From an uncultured Eubacteriales bacterium (GTDB taxonomy: Bacteria; Bacillota; Clostridia; Oscillospirales; Oscillospiraceae), in NCBI GenBank assembly GCA_900550585.1, contig URST01000082.1, positions 1 to 8,373 of the forward strand: a DNA stretch of 8,373 nt. Direction: 5' to 3'. The notes under the pieces were generated by a model that was not told the origin of the DNA, searched no databases, and saw only the letters and a program-made list of their open reading frames with translations. Numbering within the stretch: the first letter of the stretch is position 1; the number at the start of each line of letters is the position of its first letter. Below, piece after piece: positions 1 through 6,341 of the stretch. The position numbers were made by a program, and so were the translations under genes.

Positions 1-631
1 ACAGGCTCCCCGGCACCACCAGCCGCTTGCTGACAGCGGCAACCATCAGCCGGTTGCGGTTGGGGTATCCGGTTTTCTCCAGCATCCGGTTGATATAGGT
101 ACGCACTGTGGATTCCGCCACGTTCATCCCCGCGGCGATCTCGGCGTTGGTCTGCCCCTCACAGAGCAGGCGCAGCGTCTCCAGTTCCTGATCGGACAGG
201 CCGCAGGAAAGGGTGTTCCCCAGCTGCACTGCCGGCGTGCTGTCCGGCCAATAGCTCTTTCCGGAAAGCGTCCCCTCGATCACGCCGACAAGATCGCCGG
301 AGGGGGAATCCTTATACCAGAAGCTGTCGGCGCCGATTTTTCTTGCCCGCGCCAGGAACCGCCCCTCCAGCATGGAGGTCACCATCACGATTTTGATCCG
401 GGGATAGATCTTCTTGATCTCCTCAGCGGCGGTTAAGCCGTCCGAGTCGTTTTCGGTGCAGATATCCATTAAAATCAGGTCGATATGACTGTCGCCGCAC
501 CGCCGGAGCGCCGCATCAGCACGACTCAGCGTGCCCGCCACCCGGCAGTCTGCGCATTTTTCCACGCAGGAGCATAGATACATCCTGGCAAGCGCCTGAT
601 CCTCAACGATCAATATGTCTCTGACAGCCAT
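1..631 (-). CDS. LuxR/NarL-family response regulator (3' end beyond window)
   Basis: DNA-binding response regulator, the likely output of the kinase encoded just upstream. The frame opens with ATG at 631 and stays open for 210 codons to the window edge. Typical family length is about 210-220 residues, so only a short tail should be missing. The receiver domain (about residues 4-120) shows the acidic pair E10-D11, phospho-acceptor D56 in LILMDI, T85 and K107. A LuxR-type helix-turn-helix follows (about 145-203), with LSDQE, TNAEIA and VAESTVRTYINRMLEK. The gene overlaps the end of the kinase gene by 22 bases. Its ribosome site, GGAGGAGGGG, lies inside the kinase coding sequence four bases before the ATG, which suggests translational coupling. 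Its target genes cannot be told from the window. Confidence 0.93.
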   Translation of the reverse strand, partial: MAVRDILIVEDQALARMYLCSCVEKCADCRVAGTLSRADAALRRCGDSHIDLILMDICTENDSDGLTAAEEIKKIYPRIKIVMVTSMLEGRFLARARKIGADSFWYKDSPSGDLVGVIEGTLSGKSYWPDSTPAVQLGNTLSCGLSDQELETLRLLCEGQTNAEIAAGMNVAESTVRTYINRMLEKTGYPNRNRLMVAAVSKRLVVPGSL

Positions 632-1596
632 TCGTTCCCCTCCTCCAAATTCTCCCGATTTGGTATTCCTATCACCAGCGCGAACTCCGGCAGGCTCTGC
701 ACCGTCATGGTCCCGCCGATCCTTTCGATCCTGCGGCGCAGATTGGACAGACCGCCGCCCTCTGTGATGGTCTTTTCCGGCGGCTTTCCGTTATTTCGGA
801 TCAGGACGGTATATCTGTCGCCGTCCTCCCAGATGTTGGCGATCAGTTCGGTTGCCTGCGCGTACTGTATGGCGTTGCTCAGGCAGACCTGCATGGCGGC
901 ATACATCAGATCCGCCGCGCCTCCCGCCGGCTCTGTACCTCTTATTCTGATGGCCACGCCGCTGCCGGCCGCGCTTTCATACAGCGCCTCCCTTACCGGC
1001 AAGCGTTCTGCGTCACGAAAGACGATGCTTTTTTCCCATTCCCGCAGCACAACGTCTGCGTTGATGCCGCCAAGATCTCCGGCCAGATATTGCTTCGTGA
1101 CGGTAATACAGGCGGCAAGGCTATCGTGCATGGCGGATTTGGCGGCAAGCTGTTCCCTCTCCCGCGCCACCGCCGCCACGTTTTCCGAAAGACGCCGCAG
1201 CTTTTCCGCGTCCTGTTCAAGCCTTCGGTTATCCTCGGCCAGCTGCTCCAGCGCCCGGTGCAGCGCCGTAACATCTGCGGCGGTCAGCTGTATATACGTC
1301 TCCCCATATCGGTCGGTCACGGCCGCCTTCTCAAATTTCCATACCAGCCCGTCCGGAAAGCGGTAGGTATTCTCCGTGCTGGCAATAGGTATTATGCCCT
1401 TTGGCGGAGAGGCCAGCGCCTTTTGAAGCTCCTCCAGATACTGCAGATCGCTGTTCAGCAGATACTGGCTCAGCCGATACATCTGCCGGTTGCACAGCAC
1501 GATGCCGCCCGAGCGGTCAAAAAAGCATACGGCGGTGGGCAGCCGGTCAAAGCTCTCCTTGATGGCGTTAAACCCGAAGCGTCTCAGCTTATGCAT
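610..1596 (-). CDS. Soluble sensor histidine kinase with intact catalytic motifs
   Basis: Predicted cytoplasmic histidine kinase of 328 residues with no hydrophobic membrane segment. An N-terminal PAS-like region (about 12-110) contains LPTAVCFFDRSGGIVLCN. A coiled coil follows (about 112-152). The dimerisation and phospho-acceptor helix carries H157 in MHDSL, an H-box form like that of LiaS/NarL-type kinases. The C-terminal ATPase domain shows the N-box residue N241 (LSNAIQYA), a G1-like RNNG at 267-270 and the G2 region GGGLSNLRRRIERIGG at 280-295. It is therefore likely active and should phosphorylate the response regulator encoded next. The start overlaps the end of the 7TM gene by 8 bases. 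The start context AAGGGGGCGGGAGGATG has GGAGG touching the ATG, so the upstream AGGGGG is the better-spaced ribosome site. Lacking a sensing domain of its own, it probably takes its signal from the 7TM protein (inference). Confidence 0.92.
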   Translation of the reverse strand: MHKLRRFGFNAIKESFDRLPTAVCFFDRSGGIVLCNRQMYRLSQYLLNSDLQYLEELQKALASPPKGIIPIASTENTYRFPDGLVWKFEKAAVTDRYGETYIQLTAADVTALHRALEQLAEDNRRLEQDAEKLRRLSENVAAVAREREQLAAKSAMHDSLAACITVTKQYLAGDLGGINADVVLREWEKSIVFRDAERLPVREALYESAAGSGVAIRIRGTEPAGGAADLMYAAMQVCLSNAIQYAQATELIANIWEDGDRYTVLIRNNGKPPEKTITEGGGLSNLRRRIERIGGTMTVQSLPEFALVIGIPNRENLEEGNEWLSETY

Positions 1597-3214
1597 CCTC
1601 CCGCCCCCTTATCCCTGTGCGGATCAGCCACAAGCCGTCCTCCTGCCGCACCGTCACCTCCGGGGAGGCGATCGCCGACAGATCGGCGGCGCACTCCACC
1701 GACAGATCCATCGCGCTGTCGGAAACGGAGATAAACAGTGAGCGCAGATCGTCTACCGTGGTCTCTGCGACGATTTCCAGCAGATCGAACAGACGCACGA
1801 CCTCAGAGGCGCGTATCGGCTCTGTTGTGCGATAGATCACGCCGCACTCCGTGCCGCAGGCGGTCAAGGCCCGCACGGCTTCGTCGACCGTCAGCCGCAG
1901 CTCCTGCTGCGGCAGCCACTGGTACTCGCTGCTGAGGAAGTACAAATTGGCGCTGCGCTTGATGTAGGTGCCCAGCAGCAGCACCTTCTTCAGCAGGCTT
2001 CGCCTCTCGGCGGGTCCGGATCTCTCGCATTGGGCAAGCATCTGCCGCATCTGGGCTGCCTGCCTGCTGTGCTTTGCCTCCAGTTCATTGTATATGCGGT
2101 TCTTTTCGGTCAGCTCATGCAGACTTTTCTGAACAAGATAGGCGTCCTTCAGCTTCTTCTTGTTGCGTTCCATTTCCTCCTTGTTCGCATTCAGCCGGGT
2201 GCGCAGCTCCGCCAGCTGGCGCACATTGTCCTGCCAAACGGCGTAGCCGCCGCTGATGGGCGCCGAGGAAATGCGCATGCCATCGGGCCGAACGATCCGC
2301 TGCCCCTCTTGCGGGCAGGTCATATCCTCACCTGCGGCACGGGAGCGCAGGACGATCCGGCCGCTGCGATCTGCGATACAGGCCGCCAGCGTTGATGCCT
2401 CAAACAGTTCCACATATCCCGTGTTGGACGGTATCATACGGCAGCGGATACAGCTTTCATAGATGGCGGCATACATCAGGCAGAACATCACGTTCATATC
2501 GCCGAACCACCACCGAACAGCCGGAATACCCGACAGATAGAGAATACTGTACAGGAGCATCGCACAGCCCAGCACAAACGGTGTTATCCGCTTTCCTTCA
2601 CCACTTGGGATACGGCTCTTCCGGAACAGGCAGACAAGGGAAAAAGCCATACAGACCACCATCCAGCCAAGACAGATAAAATACAGCGGGCGGTAGGAAT
2701 ATGTGCCGGAAACCGGCAATCCGGGGACACCGCTTTTGAAGGCAAATACCTGCTGATGCAGGTCGTTGGTGATCACCAACAGAAACAGTGCCGCAGGGAT
2801 GATCGACAGCATACCGGTCCCTCGGCTCAGGCGGTAGTCCTCTGACTTTCCCATGGACAGGGCGATATACACACACAGCAGAGGGAGGAACAGCATCGGC
2901 AGATAGTAGAGATACCATATGTACCGCCCCGCCGCCGGACCGGTAATAACGCTGTATTTCAGCGTCCGCAGTATGAGCCACAGCAGCATCAGCGCCGCCG
3001 TCAGCCGCAGGCAGTGCAGCGCCTGCCGCTGGATAATGCGCCGGCCAAGGGAAAAGCCCCACAGGGTGAAAAGCAGCAGATAGAGCGCTGTCCGGATATG
3101 GTTCACGGCGGGGCCGCCGATGTCGAATTTCGCCAGCATCCGACAGGCATAGGCTATGGCGATTGCCGCAAACACGAAGACCGTCGGCAGCAGATGCTTG
3201 GTGGTCGCTTTCAA
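1589..3214 (-). CDS. 7TM sensor with degenerate histidine-kinase module (pseudokinase)
   Basis: Membrane protein of 541 residues and first gene of the three-gene signalling operon. About seven hydrophobic helices fill the first 250 residues (near 8-25, 40-57, 68-85, 98-120, 133-149, 176-196 and 212-229), as in 7TM sensor-kinase N-termini. A PAS-like stretch follows (about 266-330, with FEASTLAACIADRSGRIVL), then a coiled coil (about 331-372) and a kinase-like C-terminus. By eye, IYNEL at 374-378 sits where the partner kinase has MHDSL, so the phospho-acceptor His appears replaced by Tyr375. The N-box Asn is absent (LFDLLEIVAET), and the glycine-rich ATP lid is missing: sequence passes straight to the last strands (TVRQEDGLWLIRTGI). 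It is therefore probably a signal-receiving partner rather than a kinase. The start is TTG at 3214, with GAGGG nine bases upstream. The next in-frame Met (residue 26) would remove the first helix. Confidence 0.85.
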   Translation of the reverse strand: MKATTKHLLPTVFVFAAIAIAYACRMLAKFDIGGPAVNHIRTALYLLLFTLWGFSLGRRIIQRQALHCLRLTAALMLLWLILRTLKYSVITGPAAGRYIWYLYYLPMLFLPLLCVYIALSMGKSEDYRLSRGTGMLSIIPAALFLLVITNDLHQQVFAFKSGVPGLPVSGTYSYRPLYFICLGWMVVCMAFSLVCLFRKSRIPSGEGKRITPFVLGCAMLLYSILYLSGIPAVRWWFGDMNVMFCLMYAAIYESCIRCRMIPSNTGYVELFEASTLAACIADRSGRIVLRSRAAGEDMTCPQEGQRIVRPDGMRISSAPISGGYAVWQDNVRQLAELRTRLNANKEEMERNKKKLKDAYLVQKSLHELTEKNRIYNELEAKHSRQAAQMRQMLAQCERSGPAERRSLLKKVLLLGTYIKRSANLYFLSSEYQWLPQQELRLTVDEAVRALTACGTECGVIYRTTEPIRASEVVRLFDLLEIVAETTVDDLRSLFISVSDSAMDLSVECAADLSAIASPEVTVRQEDGLWLIRTGIRGREDA

Positions 3215-3258
3215 GAGACAATGCCCTCGCTTTCTTCAGGCTGTATCCGCAGACACAT

Positions 3259-3288
3259 CTTAATATATTTTAATATATAGCATAAAAC
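3259..3288 (-). promoter_or_regulatory. AT-rich tandem repeat, possible operon promoter
   Basis: This island stands out in GC-rich surroundings, 45-75 bases before the TTG start of the 7TM gene. It holds two copies of TAATATAT starting ten bases apart (3261 and 3271); on the minus strand each reads ATATATTA and could supply a -10 box. No convincing -35 box is visible at the right distance. The position suits the operon promoter or a direct-repeat binding site, but that is inference. Confidence 0.35.
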
Positions 3289-3328
3289 GCCGCCCGCCGC
3301 AACTCTTTCCTGCCGGACGGGAAAGGAA

Positions 3329-3360
3329 GCGGGAGGACGCTCCTGAGAGCGTCCTCCCGC
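3329..3360 (-). terminator. 14-bp perfect hairpin after the SDR gene
   Basis: GCGGGAGGACGCTC (3329-3342), loop CTGA, then its exact complement (3347-3360). On the minus strand the stem is followed by CTTCCTTTCC, a pyrimidine-rich but not T-only tract. It lies 85 bases after the SDR stop and before the 7TM start, so it most likely ends SDR transcripts and insulates the signalling operon. On the plus strand there is no T tract. Confidence 0.6.
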
Positions 3361-3444
3361 AGCAGGCCCGTCAAGATATCCTTTATGGCGGCGGGAGGCT
3401 CGCTCCTTACACAAGAGGCGGGGCATCATGACGCAGAGGTGAAC

Positions 3445-4452
3445 TCATAGCTCGCCCTTTTCCTTCCGCGCCATAAGCCAGACTGCCATGTCCCGCAAAG
3501 TCTCCCCCATGGGGCGCGGCTGATACGCGAAGCGTTCCGATGCGGCGGCATGGCTGAATTGCCCGTTTGAAGCGAGGACGGCAACGGAATAGGGGGTGAA
3601 AAACAGCGGCTTTCGATCCTTCAGACTCCGGCGTTCGCAGTATGGAGCCGCCAACTTTGCAAGACCCAATGGCAGACAGATGGGGTGATACTTCAGCTTT
3701 GCGGCCTTTCCGACAAGCTGAAGCATCTTGCGAATTGTAATATAGTGGCCGGACAGAATGTAGCCCTTGCCGGGCTCTCCGCTTTCGGAGCAGGCCAGAA
3801 TGCCTTTTGCCACATCCCGTACATCCACAAAATTATACCCGCCGCGAACGGCAAAGGGCAACTTCCCGGCCAGAAAAGACTTTGCCATTGAGGTGAAGCT
3901 CCCTCCCTGTATGTCGCCTGGCCCGATGATGCCGGAGGGAAAGACAATGCTGGCATTCAGCCCACGCTCTGCCGCATCGAAGACCAGTTCGGTTGCGGCC
4001 GCCTTGCTCTTTGCGTAATCGCCGTCTACAAGACCCGGGGAGAAGTCACAGCTTTCCGTGATAACGCAGCCCTCCGGTTTTTCCGGTATGGCATGGACGG
4101 AGCTGACATAAATGAATCTTCCCACATCGTGCTCTAAGCATTGCCGAAGGATGCTCCATGTTCCGCCCACATTGACCTGATAGAGCTTCGGGCCGGGTCT
4201 GGACGCGACGGAGACGATGCCTGCGCAGTGGATCACACAGGTACGGCTGTCGGCGTCCGCAAAAAAGTCCGCAAGAGAGCTTTTATCACACACATCGCCG
4301 GCGACGGTACGAACTTCCTTTGGGAGCAGGCTGATATAGGGGTCGTTATGCAGCACAAGCGCACGCACCTGAGCATCGTGGCGTACCAGCTCCGCCGCAA
4401 CGGCTCTGCCGAGGAAGCCGGTAGCGCCTGTAATTAGATATTTATCAAACAT
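3445..4452 (-). CDS. NAD(P)-dependent epimerase/dehydratase-like extended SDR
   Basis: Cytoplasmic oxidoreductase of the extended short-chain dehydrogenase family, 335 residues (usual length about 320-350). The N-terminal Rossmann fold has the nucleotide loop TGATGFLG (8-15), an acidic GDVCD patch (52-56) and HCAG (75-78). Catalytic residues are visible: S117/S118 in YVSSVH, and Y146 with K150 in DYAKSK. FPSGIIGPGD (171-180) is typical of the NAD-epimerase and dihydroflavonol-4-reductase-like branch. The substrate cannot be read from sequence. The ATG at 4452 has AGGAGG seven bases upstream. The gene diverges from the TetR gene across a 173-bp region holding a palindromic operator candidate, so it is probably the repressed target (inference from layout). 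No membrane segment or signal peptide is apparent. Confidence 0.88.
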   Translation of the reverse strand: MFDKYLITGATGFLGRAVAAELVRHDAQVRALVLHNDPYISLLPKEVRTVAGDVCDKSSLADFFADADSRTCVIHCAGIVSVASRPGPKLYQVNVGGTWSILRQCLEHDVGRFIYVSSVHAIPEKPEGCVITESCDFSPGLVDGDYAKSKAAATELVFDAAERGLNASIVFPSGIIGPGDIQGGSFTSMAKSFLAGKLPFAVRGGYNFVDVRDVAKGILACSESGEPGKGYILSGHYITIRKMLQLVGKAAKLKYHPICLPLGLAKLAAPYCERRSLKDRKPLFFTPYSVAVLASNGQFSHAAASERFAYQPRPMGETLRDMAVWLMARKEKGEL

Positions 4453-4487
4453 TCAAAAAGCCTCCTCTCAAAATAATTGCACAGGTG

Positions 4488-4516
4488 TTGATTATCTTTC
4501 ACAAGTATAGTATACT
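4488..4516 (+). promoter_or_regulatory. Sigma-A-type promoter for the TetR gene
   Basis: TTGATT (4488-4493), a 17-base spacer, then TATACT (4511-4516): a good match to the housekeeping consensus with ideal spacing. The -10 box and the end of the spacer lie inside the 17-bp palindrome, so a repressor bound there would block it. The predicted transcript has a leader of about 100 bases before the ATG at 4626. Confidence 0.65.
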
Positions 4517-4518
4517 TG
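4502..4518. promoter_or_regulatory. 17-bp perfect palindrome, candidate TetR operator
   Basis: CAAGTATAGTATACTTG is perfectly symmetric around the G at 4510. Each arm supplies a TATACT -10 hexamer, at 4511-4516 on the plus strand and 4509-4504 on the minus strand. The minus-strand -10 would serve the SDR gene, whose ATG is about 50 bases away; its -35 is weak (TCTGTT at 17-base spacing). TetR-family dimers usually bind such symmetric sites beside their own gene. One bound dimer could shut both promoters at once. Confidence 0.65.
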
Positions 4519-4567
4519 AAGTGAAAAACAGAAACAATCAGCACTTACTGTACAGCTGAAATTAAAT

Positions 4568-4590
4568 CAACACAGCCCGCCGGTGTGTTG
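4568..4590 (+). repeat. Inverted repeat in the tetR leader
   Basis: CAACACA (4568-4574) and TGTGTTG (4584-4590) are exact complements around a nine-base GC-rich loop. It lies in the predicted leader, 35 bases before the ATG. No T tract follows, so it is not a typical terminator. It could be a second protein-binding site or an RNA hairpin. Confidence 0.4.
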
Positions 4591-4625
4591 AGGAACGTGA
4601 TGATCTTTTTGAGGGAGATTTCCGG

Positions 4626-5174
4626 ATGGCGAAACTGGATGCGAGGAAACGCTATACACAGATGATACTCAAGCAGTCTTTTTTGAAGCTGCTGAAGGAG
4701 AAACCGGTCAATAAAATCACGGTAAAGGAGCTCTGCCAACTATCCCAGATCAACCGGGCTACTTTCTATACCCATTACAGCGACTGCTTTGCACTGCTGG
4801 AGAGCATTGAGAATGAGCTCATTGACGAGTTTGAGAAATCCCTCCGATATGTCAATTCCTTTGATGTGGCGGCTCTGATCGAAGCCCTCTATGCCATGGT
4901 CGATCAAAATCAGGAAGCCTGCCGGACACTCATTCTGGGGAATACCAGTTCGGCTGTCATTGCGAAAATGATCGCTTTGGCAAAAACCGACAGCCTTGCT
5001 TATTGGCACAGGGAATTGCCGAAGGCCAGTGAAACCGAGTTGGAGATGATGTATACGCATCTTTCCAACGGCTTGATGCATGTTATTGTAGAGGGTTATG
5101 ACAAGTACAGCAAGGAGGAAATGATCCGCTTCGTCAGCCAGGTAGTGAAGGTTACCCTTTTGCTGTTCCGATAA
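4626..5174 (+). CDS. TetR/AcrR-family transcriptional regulator
   Basis: DNA-binding regulator of 182 residues, close to the usual TetR length. The N-terminal domain (about 8-55) has the family pattern: a first helix (ARKRYTQMILKQSFLKLL), then ITVKELCQLSQINRATFYTHYSD, whose turn and recognition helix fall at about 33-50. The rest is helical and should hold the ligand and dimerisation domain. THLSNGLMHVIVEG near 143-156 resembles the C-terminal region of the DhaS-like subgroup. The ATG follows GAGGGAG at 4611-4617. The gene lies divergent to the SDR gene over a symmetric operator candidate, so self-repression plus SDR control is the natural model. The ligand is unknown. The alarmone synthetase gene follows on the same strand 151 bases later and might be co-transcribed, as no clear terminator lies between. 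Confidence 0.9.
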   Translation: MAKLDARKRYTQMILKQSFLKLLKEKPVNKITVKELCQLSQINRATFYTHYSDCFALLESIENELIDEFEKSLRYVNSFDVAALIEALYAMVDQNQEACRTLILGNTSSAVIAKMIALAKTDSLAYWHRELPKASETELEMMYTHLSNGLMHVIVEGYDKYSKEEMIRFVSQVVKVTLLLFR

Positions 5175-5218
5175 AAGAAGGCGCGCAAGAAAGAAGGCCT
5201 CAAGACTGCTACACCGTG

Positions 5219-5242
5219 GATGCTGAAAAAAGACGCAGCATC
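5219..5242 (+). repeat. Inverted repeat between tetR and the synthetase gene
   Basis: GATGCTG and CAGCATC are exact complements around the ten-base loop AAAAAAGACG. No T tract follows on the plus strand. It may be a weak RNA hairpin affecting read-through into the synthetase gene, or chance. Confidence 0.25.
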
Positions 5243-5325
5243 AGCTCAGCCGCCATCTGTCCGCTATGGAGAGCCTTTGTCTGGTGCCTCGGAGGGCAGA
5301 ATTAAAAAGGGAGGGCAACAAGCAA

Positions 5326-5982
5326 ATGGTAAGAACAGAATTCCGAGCGGTACTTTGTAATGATCCATATGAGATACAGCTCATGCAGAACCTCTATGAT
5401 TCCGCTGTAAAGCAGCTGTCGCTGAAATTTGAAATACTGAACAATGAGTTCAAGGTGCTCTATGCGAGGAACCCCATCCACCACATTGAAGGACGCGTAA
5501 AGTCTGTGGAAAGCCTTGCGGCCAAGCTGCTGAATAAAGGGCTGCCGCTGACCATTGAGGCAGCGCGGGAGCACATCAATGATATCGCCGGTGTCAGGGT
5601 AGTGTGCAGTTATATCGGCGATGTGTACCGGGTGGCGGAGATGCTGGAGCTGCAGAAGGATGTCAAGATCATCAAAAGGCAAGACTATATCCGCACGCCA
5701 AACTATAACGGATACCGCTCATTACATCTGGATATCCGGGTGCCGGTGTATCTGTCAGACAGGACGGAGCAGGTAACTGCGGAAATTCAGATCCGCACGA
5801 TTGCTATGGACTTTTGGGCCAGTTTAGAGCACGATATCCGGTATAAGGTAGATAAGACAAAGCTGCCGGAGGGCATCAATGAGGAGATGCTTGCATGCGC
5901 GGGCAAGATCGCCGAAATTGACCGGCAGATGCAGGAGATGTATCGGAGGATCAAATCCGCGCAGGGAAATACGGATTGTTAG
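5326..5982 (+). CDS. relQ: Small alarmone synthetase, RelQ-type (p)ppGpp synthetase
   Basis: Makes (p)ppGpp by moving pyrophosphate from ATP to GDP or GTP; it is the synthetase domain alone, without hydrolase, TGS or ACT domains. From the chosen start it has 218 residues, the usual RelQ/SasB length. Family motifs are clear: RVKSVESLAAK (57-67), INDIAGVRVVC (84-94), QDYIRTPNYNGYRSLHLDIRV (119-139), EIQIRTIAMDFWASLEH (153-169) and YK (173-174). The key basic and acidic residues R57, K59, D86, R91, R131, E153, R157 and E168 are present. The ATG at 5326 has GGGAGGG ten bases upstream. An in-frame ATG at 5266 lacks a ribosome site and would add 20 unconserved residues. The gene follows tetR and precedes a hairpin terminator. 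Activity is inferred from intact motifs. The placement inside a sigK-interrupting element is unusual. Confidence 0.92.
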   Translation: MVRTEFRAVLCNDPYEIQLMQNLYDSAVKQLSLKFEILNNEFKVLYARNPIHHIEGRVKSVESLAAKLLNKGLPLTIEAAREHINDIAGVRVVCSYIGDVYRVAEMLELQKDVKIIKRQDYIRTPNYNGYRSLHLDIRVPVYLSDRTEQVTAEIQIRTIAMDFWASLEHDIRYKVDKTKLPEGINEEMLACAGKIAEIDRQMQEMYRRIKSAQGNTDC

Positions 5983-6014
5983 GGGATATCAGATCCTTCA
6001 TAAACGGCATATTC

Positions 6015-6033
6015 AAAAGGCGCTGCGCCTTTT
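6015..6033 (+). terminator. Probable intrinsic terminator of the synthetase gene
   Basis: AAAAGGCG, loop CTG, CGCCTTTT: an eight-base stem ending in four T, 33 bases after the stop codon. The A4 and T4 ends make it usable on both strands, though the T tract is short. Confidence 0.6.
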
Positions 6034-6135
6034 CACCGCAGTACGGGGCGTGATGATATCCGGAAGCACCGCCTTCAACGGCGGCCGCTCCGCCAGAAGC
6101 AGAAACAGGGATAACATATCCGGATAAAAGCATAT

Positions 6136-6175
6136 GGAAAAGAGAGGGAGTGCAGCTGCACTCCCTCTCTTTTCC
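6136..6175. terminator. 40-bp perfect palindrome, likely bidirectional terminator
   Basis: The left arm (6136-6155) is GGAAAAGAGAGGGAGTGCAG and the right arm is its exact complement, with no spacer, centred on CAGCTG. As RNA it gives a stem of about 18 pairs with a small AGCT loop and a T4 tail in both directions. It can stop plus-strand transcripts passing the synthetase gene and minus-strand transcripts reading out of sigK into the element. Perfect symmetry over 40 bp is longer than most terminators. Confidence 0.7.
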
Positions 6176-6218
6176 GGCTCATATCAGCATCTTTTTCAGA
6201 AAGCGATTTCTCCTGACA

Positions 6219-6341
6219 TTATTCCGCCGCATAGATGACCGGATCAAGTATCCCGGTTTGCACATAGTATTGGTGACATTTGACACGCGCAATGTGCGAA
6301 GCGTCTACATATACGCCCGAAATCGCGCATAGAGTGAACCA
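6219..6341 (-). pseudogene. Possible gene relic, 40 open codons without start
   Basis: A minus-strand frame between a TGA (6344-6342) and a TAA (6221-6219) reads in part QYYVQTGILDPVIYAAE. This resembles the linker in C-terminal parts of large serine recombinases, where phrases like GILDP are common. There is no start codon or ribosome site, and neighbouring frames do not clearly continue it. It is recognised only from memory of family style and may be chance. If real, it is a decayed recombinase fragment near the element end. Confidence 0.2.

Noticed and set aside
707..1366. 219-residue plus-strand frame
   Set aside because: Antisense of the histidine kinase gene, Ser/Ala/Arg-rich, with no ribosome site or domain.
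2598..3221. 207-residue minus-strand frame overlapping the 7TM gene
   Set aside because: Out-of-frame reading of the membrane domain, without hydrophobic helices or known motifs. The 7TM frame is clearly the coding one.
3211..3429. 72-residue frame ending in the 7TM TTG start
   Set aside because: The overlap looks like a coupled leader gene, but it has no ribosome site, runs through the terminator hairpin and has no protein-like pattern.
5266..5325. Upstream in-frame ATG for the alarmone synthetase
   Set aside because: No ribosome site and no family likeness in the 20 added residues. ATG at 5326 follows GGGAGGG and gives the usual family length.
5951..6133. 60-residue minus-strand frame and a nested 34-codon frame (MLSLFLLLAERPPL...)
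   Set aside because: No ribosome site before either start, and the region includes the synthetase terminator hairpin. The hydrophobic run alone does not support a gene.
6150..6332. 60-residue plus-strand frame starting in the 40-bp palindrome
   Set aside because: Its start lies inside the terminator-like palindrome without a ribosome site, and the peptide has no recognisable pattern.
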